Part shown: positions 20,927 to 27,673 of the stretch, piece after piece
How positions within the stretch are numbered: position 1 is the first letter of the stretch
Layout: each line of letters begins with the position of its first letter
Origin: a virus
DNA length: 27,673 nt
Virus record (IMG/VR): IMGVR_UViG_3300030202_001845
Span: 1 to 27,673 of that record
Direction: 5' to 3' (one strand)
The notes under the pieces: generated by a model
Told to the model about the DNA's origin: nothing
The model's input: only the letters and a program-made list of their open reading frames with translations
Databases searched by the model: none
Made by a program: the position numbers and the translations under genes

Positions 20927-21673
20927 TTATTGTCCAAATAAACCAGTGCCTGCACCAAAACCAGCTATACCCATTTGTAATGGATTAGGCATTTGTAATC
21001 TTGAGAACTGTGGAGCTCCTGTTGCTAGACTAGACAAGAACAAGGATTGATCCATAGGTTTTTGATAAGCTAAGTTTGCGGCATCTATTCCAGTTTGTCG
21101 TTGTGCGCCTCCAAAATTAAATAGTGCGTTCACATCTGCAAGTCTTTGCGTTTGTCCTTGTTGTCCAAGGTTCATAAAATTTTGTGCTGCGTTCTGTGCT
21201 GCTTGTTGTGATTGAGTAAATCCTTGATTGTATAGATCGCCGACCGTGTTTCGTAGTGTGTTTGCTTGTTCTCCTGCTAAGGCAGCATCAAACACTGCTT
21301 GTCTTGTACCAGATCCTGCAAATGCACCAGAACCAATGGCTCTTTCATTAGCCTGAGCTTTTTGCAAATCAAATTGTTTGTTTAATTGTTGTACGGTATT
21401 GTCTACTACATTTTGTGTGTAAGGATTCATAAACGCCTGTGCGCCGCCCGGACCAGCATAACTAGTTGCTTTTTCTAAGAACGGTTGAAAAGATCCTAAT
21501 CCTTGTTGTAAAATACTACCTGCTTGTTGCTGTAACGGATCAAGACCCGGAGCCATAGCGCCAACATTTACTGGTCTATCAGCTATGTTTGCTGCTTGAC
21601 CAAAAGATTTTTTAAACGCGTCTTGTACAAACGTTGGTAATTTTGCAAAATCTGCTTGAGGTAGTGCCACCAT
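20927..21673 (-). CDS. Gln/Ala-rich virion protein, likely internal/ejection
   Basis: 248 residues, very rich in Ala, Gln, Gly and Asn. An early PLQQQAGSILQQGLG, then a conserved-looking block YAGPGGAQAFMNPYTQNVVD followed by a long helix, IGSGAFAGSGTRQAVFDAA, and Gln/Ala-rich helices (QSQQAAQNAAQNFMN), end in a hydrophobic Phe-Gly tail (MGIAGFGAGTGLFGQ). The 'N-P-Y-T-x-N-V-V-x-x-x-x-x-x-x-N' plus 'G-A-F-A-G-S-x-x-R' pattern is common in marine phage virion proteins of unknown exact role. Low-complexity, helical and amphipathic, it suits a protein that leaves the particle with DNA. A GGAAAGAGAG sequence precedes the ATG. Confidence 0.75.
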   Translation of the reverse strand: MVALPQADFAKLPTFVQDAFKKSFGQAANIADRPVNVGAMAPGLDPLQQQAGSILQQGLGSFQPFLEKATSYAGPGGAQAFMNPYTQNVVDNTVQQLNKQFDLQKAQANERAIGSGAFAGSGTRQAVFDAALAGEQANTLRNTVGDLYNQGFTQSQQAAQNAAQNFMNLGQQGQTQRLADVNALFNFGGAQRQTGIDAANLAYQKPMDQSLFLSSLATGAPQFSRLQMPNPLQMGIAGFGAGTGLFGQ

Positions 21674-21674
21674 A

Positions 21675-23207
21675 TTATGCTCTCTTTCCTTGCTCTTCTA
21701 GTTTATACATCATATCATACATCTTTTTTGCTCCTTTGTTAACACTTCCGTTACCAAAACCTCTAACAGCGTCAGCGGTCATGACAAACTCGTTTTTACT
21801 TAATCTAGCAGGTACATCATCAGCGCGTTCTTTTGCGCCGATCGGTATGAAACCACCTACACGAGCATCCATTTCAAGTCCTGCTACACCACCTTTTTCT
21901 TTAGCTTCTTGATTAGCAAAGTAATCCATTAAAGATACATTGCCAAGATTCATAGAACCACTTTCTCCCATTTCAGCCATATTTTGCATAGCTTCTTTAT
22001 CGGTCATGCCCATTTCTTTTGTTAAACGCTCAAACATAAGCTTACCTTCAGGTGTGATTATATCTTGAAAAGTTTGACCTCCGTCTTGATAACCAATACG
22101 ACCACCCATAGCTTTACCTACACTATCATAATATTTTTTAAATTCCATATGCCTTGGATGCGTAGTAGCTAATTCAGGGCTTTGTTCAAATATGTTTTTC
22201 CAACCCATATATTCTGGATCCTTTGCCATAGCATTTTCTTCTTCCATAAAATTTTTGTCTCCGCCAAACAAACCACCTAAGAAAGCGTTCACTCGACCAC
22301 CATCTTCATAAGACTGTATACCACCTTCAAAAACAGGATTCTCTCTTTGTGGTACATTTTGCATAGGCCCCATAATACCTTCAGCCGCTGTCATTTCAAG
22401 ATCAGGTTCTTGCATAGCCATACCCATAGCCATAGGCATTGGTATGTTTCTTGGATCTACTTCTCCGCCTTCTGCGTATTGAATTGGTGCCAATCTGTTT
22501 TCCTCTGCTAACTGAGCAAGAGATTTTGTTTCGCCTGATGCTTCAGCCAATCTTTTTGCTTCTTCCAGATCTTTTTTCTCTGCTAGATAAGAACCTCCAC
22601 CAATTAAAGACCGCATTAATAAGTCGTTTGTAAGTCCTCCGCCACCTTCTCCTGTCAACAAATTCTGTACAAAACTACCTAAACCTCCAGAAGAGCTTGC
22701 CCCTGTTCCTGCGGCTTCCGATATAATTTTTAAACTAGGGTTTCTAGCTGCTTCTTGCGCTGTAGTGTTAAAAACATCTCCTGCTGAATTTTGAACAGTG
22801 ACTTGACCTGTGCCTCCCATACCAGTGTTACCTATCGATGTTTGTAACATCTTACCAACATTGCCACCAAGGCCTTCTATGTTTTGAAAGATACTGCCGA
22901 TGCCTTGTCCGATTGGACTTCCAGTTAGCGTACTTACTCCGGGTATGCCTTTTAAAATATTACCAAGTCCAGAAGAAAGTCCTTGACCAAATTGAGGCAT
23001 GCCTGCACCACGGGCGAATGACCCTAGGCCGTAGTTCGTTAGCCCTCCCATTACTGCCTTGCCAATGTTGCCTTCTCTAAGACCACCGGCTGCACCGAGA
23101 GCTGCTCCTATTGCTGGATTAAAAACAGATACAATTGGCGCTATAGCAGCGGTTTCTTTTGGAATAACTTTTCTTGCTAATTTTTTTAATTTACTGCCAA
23201 TACCCAT
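21675..23207 (-). CDS. Virion protein with GGR motif and 'DDVPARL...EFV' C-terminal module
   Basis: 510 residues. The first 200 are Gly/Ala/Ile/Phe-rich and amphipathic (GAALGAAGGLREGNIG, GQGLSSGLGNILKG). Then come repeated Gly motifs: YAEGGEVDPRN (244-254), YEDGGRVNAFLGG (300-312) and MGGRIGYQDGGQTF (367-380). The end has the module ADDVPARLSKNEFVMTADAVR followed by GNGSVNKGAKKMYDMMYKLEE (about 463-502), a C-terminal arrangement shared by several phage tail or tape-measure-like proteins. Gene order suggests a structural role at the tail/internal-core interface, not confirmed by any known fold. It is spaced 1 nt before the next gene. Confidence 0.75.
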   Translation of the reverse strand: MGIGSKLKKLARKVIPKETAAIAPIVSVFNPAIGAALGAAGGLREGNIGKAVMGGLTNYGLGSFARGAGMPQFGQGLSSGLGNILKGIPGVSTLTGSPIGQGIGSIFQNIEGLGGNVGKMLQTSIGNTGMGGTGQVTVQNSAGDVFNTTAQEAARNPSLKIISEAAGTGASSSGGLGSFVQNLLTGEGGGGLTNDLLMRSLIGGGSYLAEKKDLEEAKRLAEASGETKSLAQLAEENRLAPIQYAEGGEVDPRNIPMPMAMGMAMQEPDLEMTAAEGIMGPMQNVPQRENPVFEGGIQSYEDGGRVNAFLGGLFGGDKNFMEEENAMAKDPEYMGWKNIFEQSPELATTHPRHMEFKKYYDSVGKAMGGRIGYQDGGQTFQDIITPEGKLMFERLTKEMGMTDKEAMQNMAEMGESGSMNLGNVSLMDYFANQEAKEKGGVAGLEMDARVGGFIPIGAKERADDVPARLSKNEFVMTADAVRGFGNGSVNKGAKKMYDMMYKLEEQGKRA

Positions 23208-23220
23208 AAATATTTAGTCC

Positions 23221-24777
23221 TTAACTTGCTGCGTATAGTGGCATATACATTACTGTAGTGCCAACTTTTACTTTAACATATTTTGTTATTGAACCAACAG
23301 ACCCTGTTTCTATACTGTTGCCTCCACCGCTACCTTCAGTAGCAAGAAAAGTAAAGACGGGTGCATCAACATCGTCTTGGTCCAATGTAAGGCAGGGATT
23401 GCCACCACTCCCTGAATATTGCAATGTGGCGTTAGTTCCAGTAGCATTAACGGCCAAACCAGTTAAGGTACCTACACTAGTTATAGCAGTTTGTGCCGCC
23501 GTGGTCAACGTAAGATCTGAGACATATGTTTTAATTCTTGAGGCTGCGGTCTTACGATTAGTGCCTCCAGCACCGTCGTCCACGATAAATAGGTCAGCAT
23601 CCACCAATCCAGCCCCTATGTCAGTGCCTCCGTCTATATTTAGTGCTGCTATACTTACTTTGTCAGCGGTTGAAATAGTGTCCAATTTGCTGTCTGCTAT
23701 AGCTGCTCCTGATGAAATACTAGCGTTTACAACGGCATTTGCAGCTAATTGATCTGCGCCAACGGCATCATCTGCGATTTTAGCTTGTGTCACATTATCA
23801 TCAACTATAGAAGCAGTAACAACGGCACTTGCAGCTAGTTGATCAGCACCCACAGCGTCATCTGCAATCTTAGCTTGAGTCACATTGTTATCAACAATAG
23901 AGGCAGTGACCACAGCGGAAGCTGCAAGTTGATCTGCACCAACGGCATCATCTGCAATCTTTGCTTGTGTTACATTGTCATCAACTATGGAGGCAGTAAC
24001 AACGGCGTTAGCAGCCAACTCATCAGCTCCCACGGCATCATCTGCCAGCATAGAATTTTCAACAGCTTGCGCTGCAATAGTCAACGCACCGTTAGATGCT
24101 ACAGTTGCATCGCCACTGACTTTACCAAATACATACGTTGGTATTCTAGATGCTAACATAGACTTTTCTGTACCGCCTGCACCATCATCTACAATAAATA
24201 AATCCGCATCTACCAAAGCCGCGCCCATCTCAGATGCACCGTCAATTTCTAATGCACCTATGTCGACTTTACCCGCAGTAGATATTGTTGCTAGTTTACT
24301 ATCAGCAATTGCAGCAGAGGAGTTTATGTCTGCATTTACAATTGAGTTTGAAGCAATTGATGCTAGGCCCGCAACTGTAAAAGTTACATCTCCCGTTACA
24401 GCGTCTAATACTTCTCCTGTAGCTGCTTTTTTTAAAGAATTATCCGTAGCATCTAAAAACAAAAAATCATCATTAGTTAAATCCAAAGCTGTAATCTCGG
24501 TTTGATTAGCAATAACAGAAGCGTTTAACTCCGTGTTTGTAATCGTTGCATCTGCAATTTGTGTTGAGGTAATACTATCATCTCCAACAGTTGCGGTGGT
24601 TACAACAAACCCTGTTTTTGTATCTAAATCGTCTGTGGATACCGCTCTATCAATTTCTAAAAAGTTTTGTTCTAATTGACCTGCAAAAAAATTTACATGG
24701 TTAGCTAGTTCGTTTGTTGTGGGTTCTTTACTAAACGAACGAAAGCGAGGTAAAGAACGAAATCGAGAACCTGACAT
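23221..24777 (-). CDS. Repeat-rich tail fibre / adhesin protein
   Basis: 518 residues. A basic N-terminal stub (MSGSRFRSLPRFRSF) is followed by a helical segment (ELANHVNFFAGQLEQNFLEIDRAV) that may attach to the tail. The rest is Asp/Ala/Thr/Val-rich, low in aromatics, and built of short beta-repeat units, typical of trimeric fibres. A 30-residue unit (DDAVGAD(Q/E)LAA(S/N)AVVTA then SIVD(D/N)NVTQAKIA) is repeated three times and partly a fourth (246-354). A longer block of about 64 residues (153-216) is duplicated at 356-419. The C-terminus (420-518) is different and could be a folding or host-binding tip. The ATG overlaps the stop of the gene upstream (TAATG). It would bind host receptors. 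Confidence 0.75.
   Translation of the reverse strand: MSGSRFRSLPRFRSFSKEPTTNELANHVNFFAGQLEQNFLEIDRAVSTDDLDTKTGFVVTTATVGDDSITSTQIADATITNTELNASVIANQTEITALDLTNDDFLFLDATDNSLKKAATGEVLDAVTGDVTFTVAGLASIASNSIVNADINSSAAIADSKLATISTAGKVDIGALEIDGASEMGAALVDADLFIVDDGAGGTEKSMLASRIPTYVFGKVSGDATVASNGALTIAAQAVENSMLADDAVGADELAANAVVTASIVDDNVTQAKIADDAVGADQLAASAVVTASIVDNNVTQAKIADDAVGADQLAASAVVTASIVDDNVTQAKIADDAVGADQLAANAVVNASISSGAAIADSKLDTISTADKVSIAALNIDGGTDIGAGLVDADLFIVDDGAGGTNRKTAASRIKTYVSDLTLTTAAQTAITSVGTLTGLAVNATGTNATLQYSGSGGNPCLTLDQDDVDAPVFTFLATEGSGGGNSIETGSVGSITKYVKVKVGTTVMYMPLYAAS
23521..23712 (-). repeat. Second copy of a 64-residue duplicated block in the fibre gene
   Basis: Encodes residues 356-419 and matches residues 153-216 (24130-24321) at an offset of exactly 203 residues. 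Shared parts include AAIADSKL, then T-I-S-T-A-x-K-V, I-D-G, and LVDADLFIVDDGAGGT followed by ASRI-x-TYV. The 30-residue tandem repeats lie between the two copies. Confidence 0.8.
23716..24042 (-). repeat. 90-bp tandem repeat, 3.6 copies, in the fibre gene
   Basis: The DNA encoding fibre residues 246-354 consists of three whole 90-nt units and one partial unit. They are in frame and 30 codons long, and differ mainly at third positions and at a few substitutions (Q/E, S/N, D/N), so the protein repeat has outlived DNA drift. In-frame length change here would alter fibre length. Confidence 0.85.
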
Positions 24778-26282
24778 TATCTTTTACCATCAGGTTGCAT
24801 ATTTAGACGAATATCTCCTAATCTCCAATGCGAGCTTGTAGCATTACTAGAAAGAATCATAGACATTTGTCTTCCTCGCGCCCTTAAATTTTTATGTTCA
24901 GTAGTGGTTGCTAAAGTTTCACTAGATTCTGTGACTTGACTAGAGTTTGGATAAATTCTAAATTTTAAATCCATACTGACAGACCCTACTTGATCATCAA
25001 AGTCAGGAATAATTTTGTCCACAAACATAATATTATCTCCGTCTTGAGGTAAATCCATATCAGCACTTGTTAAACTGCACGACATGGCTGAACCATCATC
25101 ATCCGTTCCGCTTTCGTGTTTGTAAATAAGAGACGAAGAAGTGGCTACAGAACTTGCTAAGGGATTGTCGTATATTCCAGCAGGAGCCCATGCACCTCTA
25201 GCTAAAGTTCCAACCGACCACGTTTGTTCTTTGTAATTATAAATAACATAATCTGTAATTTCATCACTCGCGTCGTTACTACCAGTTGGATAAAACCACC
25301 ACACTTCACTAAACTTAGGATTAAGTGCGGCGAAACATTTTATCTTTTGTTGCTGCGTTAAATTATCAAAAACATGACGTTCTACAGAACAAGGTATTTG
25401 TTGTACACCACCAGCGTATTGATAAAAGCCATCGTTGCCCATCCAAAAAACATTACCATTATACTCTGCTGCAGCCTGTGGCCCGACAATACCTGCATTC
25501 TCTGCAACTTGTTGAAAAGCAAAAACGTCTGGCTGTCCAACAAACGTCATAGTAAACACAGAAGTATCCGAGAATAAAAGTACAACTCCTCTTGTTCTGA
25601 TACCACCAAGCAATAAGTTTCCTCCTGTTAATACCTGCGAACCTGCAAAGTTTGTAGTGGTTGCAACAAAATCTGTAACGTCTGAAAGATCAGAGAAAGC
25701 AACATTCATAGGACTGTCTGCAGTGCCATCATGTGCTCCGTATAATACAACTTGCCTTGACGCCGAGTTCACGACCACACCGTTGGCCGTTATCGGTACA
25801 CCGCTGGTTGTTTCTGCAACTGCGTTAGTAGTAGCATCTCCTTGAAAAGCACTGGTATCTAATCTGTACAATCGTCCGCCTATTCCATTTACTCCTATCA
25901 GATCTTCACCAAACATGTCCAGTGTCCACATTGTAGCATTACTAAATGTTCCTGAGCTTATTGTAGTGTGTTGATTGCCTGCAGTGTAATTTGAAGCCGG
26001 AGTTATGTCTACGTAACTTCCTGCTCCATCGTCATATAAATAAAAATGGCTATGTGTACCAATGCCTATATATCGTTTGGTATTGTTTGCACGATAGGGC
26101 ATCAAAGATCTGACAACTCCAGAGGTAATGGTGTCAGTATCTAATTTAGACCAACCACCTATTTTTTCTGGTCGGCCTTTCATAAATCTTATTTTTTCAG
26201 CAGCAATGTATTTACCTTCTTGTGAGTAAACCGTGTCATCTTTAAATATGCCCGGAGCTATATTGATTTTAGTTAGTGGCAT
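24777..26282 (-). CDS. Tail nozzle / packaged-DNA stabilisation-like protein
   Basis: 501 residues of beta-rich sequence with repeated blades: IRFMKGRPEKIGGW (31-44), YIGIGTHSHFYLYDDG, TLDMFGEDLIGVNGIGGRLYRLD, VLYGAHDGT, VFAFQQVAENAGIVGP, and EYNGNVFWMGNDGFYQYAG. The order and the G-x-P-x-K-I-G-G-W start are like the P22 gp10-type and T7 gp12-type tail proteins that close the portal channel. Such proteins form the hexameric beta-propeller nozzle after packaging. This is a fold-level resemblance from memory and could also be a related tail protein. ATG 26282 directly follows the TAA of the gene upstream, with an AGGATAAG site, and its end overlaps the fibre start. Confidence 0.75.
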   Translation of the reverse strand: MPLTKINIAPGIFKDDTVYSQEGKYIAAEKIRFMKGRPEKIGGWSKLDTDTITSGVVRSLMPYRANNTKRYIGIGTHSHFYLYDDGAGSYVDITPASNYTAGNQHTTISSGTFSNATMWTLDMFGEDLIGVNGIGGRLYRLDTSAFQGDATTNAVAETTSGVPITANGVVVNSASRQVVLYGAHDGTADSPMNVAFSDLSDVTDFVATTTNFAGSQVLTGGNLLLGGIRTRGVVLLFSDTSVFTMTFVGQPDVFAFQQVAENAGIVGPQAAAEYNGNVFWMGNDGFYQYAGGVQQIPCSVERHVFDNLTQQQKIKCFAALNPKFSEVWWFYPTGSNDASDEITDYVIYNYKEQTWSVGTLARGAWAPAGIYDNPLASSVATSSSLIYKHESGTDDDGSAMSCSLTSADMDLPQDGDNIMFVDKIIPDFDDQVGSVSMDLKFRIYPNSSQVTESSETLATTTEHKNLRARGRQMSMILSSNATSSHWRLGDIRLNMQPDGKR

Positions 26283-26705
26283 TTAACTTATCCTTATCAA
26301 AGCAGTGGTTGCAGAAGCAGAAGGCAAAGTAACTGTTAACGTTCCTCCAGAGACAGATTTTTTAGCTCCAAAGTCAATAACAGCGATGGCTCTGTTACTT
26401 GCAGAAGAGTTATAAATTAGAGCGCCAGACGCGTCACTGATGGTAGCACTAGTAAAAGAGACATCATCAAAGTCAACGTAAGCAACAGTGCCGGATAAAG
26501 CAACTGCTACATTAGCTAAAGTTGCGCCGCCCGATGAATAATTGGTGCCACTTGATTCGTTGGTTGTAGAAAAAGCGGTGGTCGTTGGCCCTAATGTGGC
26601 GTCCGAGGTATATAAAGCAAGTTTAAGTGTGTGCCCATCAAGGTCGTGCAAACCTTGAAGAAGTTCTTGTTTGAATGAATTGCATACTGCTTGTGTAATT
26701 GCCAT
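26283..26705 (-). CDS. Small beta-rich virion protein (140 aa)
   Basis: 140 residues. An N-terminal helix (QAVCNSFKQELLQGLHDL) is followed by LKLALYTSDATLGPTT and a long Ser/Thr/Ala-rich beta region ending in VTLPSASATTALIRIS. I recognise this kind of protein from marine and other phage virion regions, where it is often labelled a structural or tail protein; the exact role is unknown to me. A GGAGAAAC site precedes ATG 26705. It is immediately followed by the nozzle-like gene and would be expressed with it. Confidence 0.75.
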   Translation of the reverse strand: MAITQAVCNSFKQELLQGLHDLDGHTLKLALYTSDATLGPTTTAFSTTNESSGTNYSSGGATLANVAVALSGTVAYVDFDDVSFTSATISDASGALIYNSSASNRAIAVIDFGAKKSVSGGTLTVTLPSASATTALIRIS

Positions 26706-26714
26706 AGTTTCTCC

Positions 26715-26930
26715 TTATGCAGCACTAATTTCTGACCACGATTCTGTATTGCTTGACGCTGTAACTTCTGTCCAACCAGTAGATAACCGTATTCTTTCAA
26801 AGTCAGGGCTGCCTGCAATAGATAGTACAGCAAAAGCAGTCTCTCCGATAGCAGAAGTTTCAAAAACTCCTTGCAGATCTCTTTGTAGTTCTTCAAGAAC
26901 ATATATTGCATGCCATACTTCAGTTGCCAT
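26715..26930 (-). CDS. Small virion-region protein (71 aa)
   Basis: 71 residues. An N-terminal amphipathic helix (EVWHAIYVLEELQRDLQGVF) is followed by a strand-rich part (TAFAVLSIAGSPDFERIRL, GWTEVTASSN). A second frame over the same DNA (26591-26911) is rejected because this frame is coupled to the gene upstream: its ATG shares its A with that gene's TAA (TAATG). It may be a small tail or head component. No family was recognised. Confidence 0.6.
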   Translation of the reverse strand: MATEVWHAIYVLEELQRDLQGVFETSAIGETAFAVLSIAGSPDFERIRLSTGWTEVTASSNTESWSEISAA

Positions 26931-27100
26931 TACTCGCTCTTTTCCTCTTCCGGCTCTTCTTTTTTTGTCGACGCTACTATCTCTGTTTGTAAAGCAGTGA
27001 TTTGTGCTTCTAGTTTAACGTTCGCATCCATAGCTGCGTTTCTTTGTTTAGTTAACGTAGCTATAACACTATTTACGTAGTTTGTTGTTTTTTCGTCCAT
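26930..27100 (-). CDS. Small coiled-coil protein with acidic end (56 aa)
   Basis: A 56-residue frame from ATG 27100, with a good AAAGGAAG ribosome-binding site, to TAA 26932-26930, which overlaps the next ATG. Residues 8-43 look like a coiled coil (YVNSVIATLTKQRN, VKLEAQITALQTEIV). The end is Lys/Glu rich (KKEEPEEEKSE). It is probably a small virion assembly or accessory protein, from its position between two structural genes. Confidence 0.7.
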   Translation of the reverse strand: MDEKTTNYVNSVIATLTKQRNAAMDANVKLEAQITALQTEIVASTKKEEPEEEKSE

Positions 27101-27124
27101 GATTCTTCCTTTCGTTAATTAAAA

Positions 27125-27673
27125 TTACGCGTCCTCTAATGCTTTTACTTTAGTTTCTAAAGTCTCTATTTTTGTTATAGCTGCTTGTAGTGCTTGAACC
27201 ACATCAGGAAACAATTTATCAGGCATTGACAATTGAAAAGCAGGTACGACTTTTGATGCTGACCAAGTACAATTTTTATAAATTTCTTTTCCTTTAAGTT
27301 CGTCAAATTCTTCTTCAGTAACATTTTGTTTTAAACAATTTCCGTGTTCACTTATTATAGCGTTTGTAACAGTTCTTGTTGCGTCTTTTGTACCTGTAAC
27401 CGCCTCTGGGAAAACTGTTTCAAGTTCATCTGCTATCCAACCTTTAAGTCCTGTTGCATCTGTAAATTGTTCATCCCATGTTTGCACGGGTACAGATTTA
27501 ATTTTATCATATCCTCCTGTGTAAGCTGTTATGTTCTTTTTTAATCTTCTATCAGAACCAGCTCCAAAAGCAGGATTGCTTGAGTCACCTGTTCCATTTA
27601 ATATGAAACCTCTACCTTGACCACCTACTTCAAAACTAAGCATTCTTGATGCTGTAGAAGCAGATTCACTTGC
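27125..27673 (-). CDS. Tail fibre/spike C-terminus with S74 intramolecular chaperone (partial)
   Basis: The frame is open to the right edge, so only the last 182 residues are seen. The sequence FGAGSDRRLKKNI starts a peptidase S74 (endosialidase C-terminal chaperone) domain. The self-cleavage dyad is Ser (codon 27554-27556) and Lys five residues later (27539-27541), at the same spacing as Ser911 and Lys916 of phage K1F endosialidase. Then come a G-Y-D-K-I-K-S-V-P-V segment and W-I-A-D-E-L-E-T-V-F-P-E-A-V, diagnostic of the family. The coiled-coil end (TKIETLETKVKALED) trimerises. The domain folds the fibre, then cuts itself off. The receptor-binding part lies beyond the window. Confidence 0.9.
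   Translation of the reverse strand, partial: ASESASTASRMLSFEVGGQGRGFILNGTGDSSNPAFGAGSDRRLKKNITAYTGGYDKIKSVPVQTWDEQFTDATGLKGWIADELETVFPEAVTGTKDATRTVTNAIISEHGNCLKQNVTEEEFDELKGKEIYKNCTWSASKVVPAFQLSMPDKLFPDVVQALQAAITKIETLETKVKALEDA

Noticed and set aside
20926-20958. TTG start extending the 536-residue virion protein
   Set aside because: It would overlap the preceding gene, whereas ATG 20925 directly follows that gene's stop.
23258-24505. Several plus-strand open frames across the fibre gene
   Set aside because: The low-complexity repeats on the minus strand remove stop codons from the opposite strand; no start signals.
26591-26911. Minus-strand frame overlapping two structural genes
   Set aside because: It conflicts with two coupled genes whose starts overlap upstream stops, and its product looks like random Leu/Lys-rich sequence.
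1-27673. Temperate prophage elements (integrase, attachment site) or tRNA genes
   Set aside because: No tyrosine or serine recombinase, repressor-integrase cluster or cloverleaf was seen on either strand by eye; the Leu762 polymerase alone does not establish lysogeny.

Overview
The window is almost certainly part of the genome of a tailed, podovirus-like phage of a marine bacterium. The evidence is a compact AT-rich sequence, genes packed with ATGA, TAATG or GTGA overlaps, a full phage replication set, a small-terminase-like gene and a long run of virion genes of the style seen in uncultured marine (pelagiphage-like) podoviruses. The host cannot be read from the sequence. An AT-rich marine alphaproteobacterium is a guess from protein style only. 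No integrase, tRNA, rRNA, CRISPR array or insertion sequence was seen.

Layout. Nearly everything is on the minus strand, so transcription runs from right to left. Positions 1-1604 hold an early-type operon of very small genes of unknown function, cut by the left edge. A divergent promoter region at about 1605-1745 separates it from a plus-strand small terminase subunit (1746-2219). Positions 2232-3507 hold a metallopeptidase-like gene, a gene-poor AT-rich segment with iteron-like repeats of ATTACCTCTA, and three tiny genes, two of them basic or zinc-binding. Positions 3536-12403 are the replication and recombination block: MGME1/RecB-like exonuclease, ribbon-helix-helix protein, coiled-coil protein, zinc-ribbon protein, family A DNA polymerase, DUF3310 protein, UvrD-like helicase, TOTE-type archaeo-eukaryotic primase, a probable ssDNA-binding protein and two conserved partners. 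A perfect 10-bp terminator hairpin lies between the ssDNA-binding-type gene and the primase. Two plus-strand islands interrupt this block, each with its own divergent promoter region: a free-standing TSCPD-domain gene (4686-4991), and an SNF2 helicase plus PD-(D/E)XK nuclease (12470-14296).

From 14298 to the right edge come three small membrane proteins (a probable lysis or membrane cassette) and then virion genes: a 1397-residue probable internal or ejection protein, three Gly/Gln-rich virion proteins, a repeat-rich fibre, a tail nozzle/stabilisation-like protein, small structural proteins and a fibre ending in an S74 intramolecular chaperone, cut by the right edge. Large terminase, portal, capsid and endolysin genes are not in this window.

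How it works together (inference). The AEP primase would prime DNA. The UvrD and SNF2 enzymes would supply the motor functions, since no DnaB/T7 gp4-type helicase is present. The polymerase, with Leu at the position equivalent to E. coli Pol I F762, would copy the genome, with the exonuclease and ssDNA-binding protein in recombination and end processing. The points most worth checking are the iteron-like array, the Leu762 polymerase in this unusual replisome, the lone TSCPD gene, the SNF2-nuclease island, and a GGR(I/V)xxQ(D/E)GG motif shared between neighbouring virion proteins.
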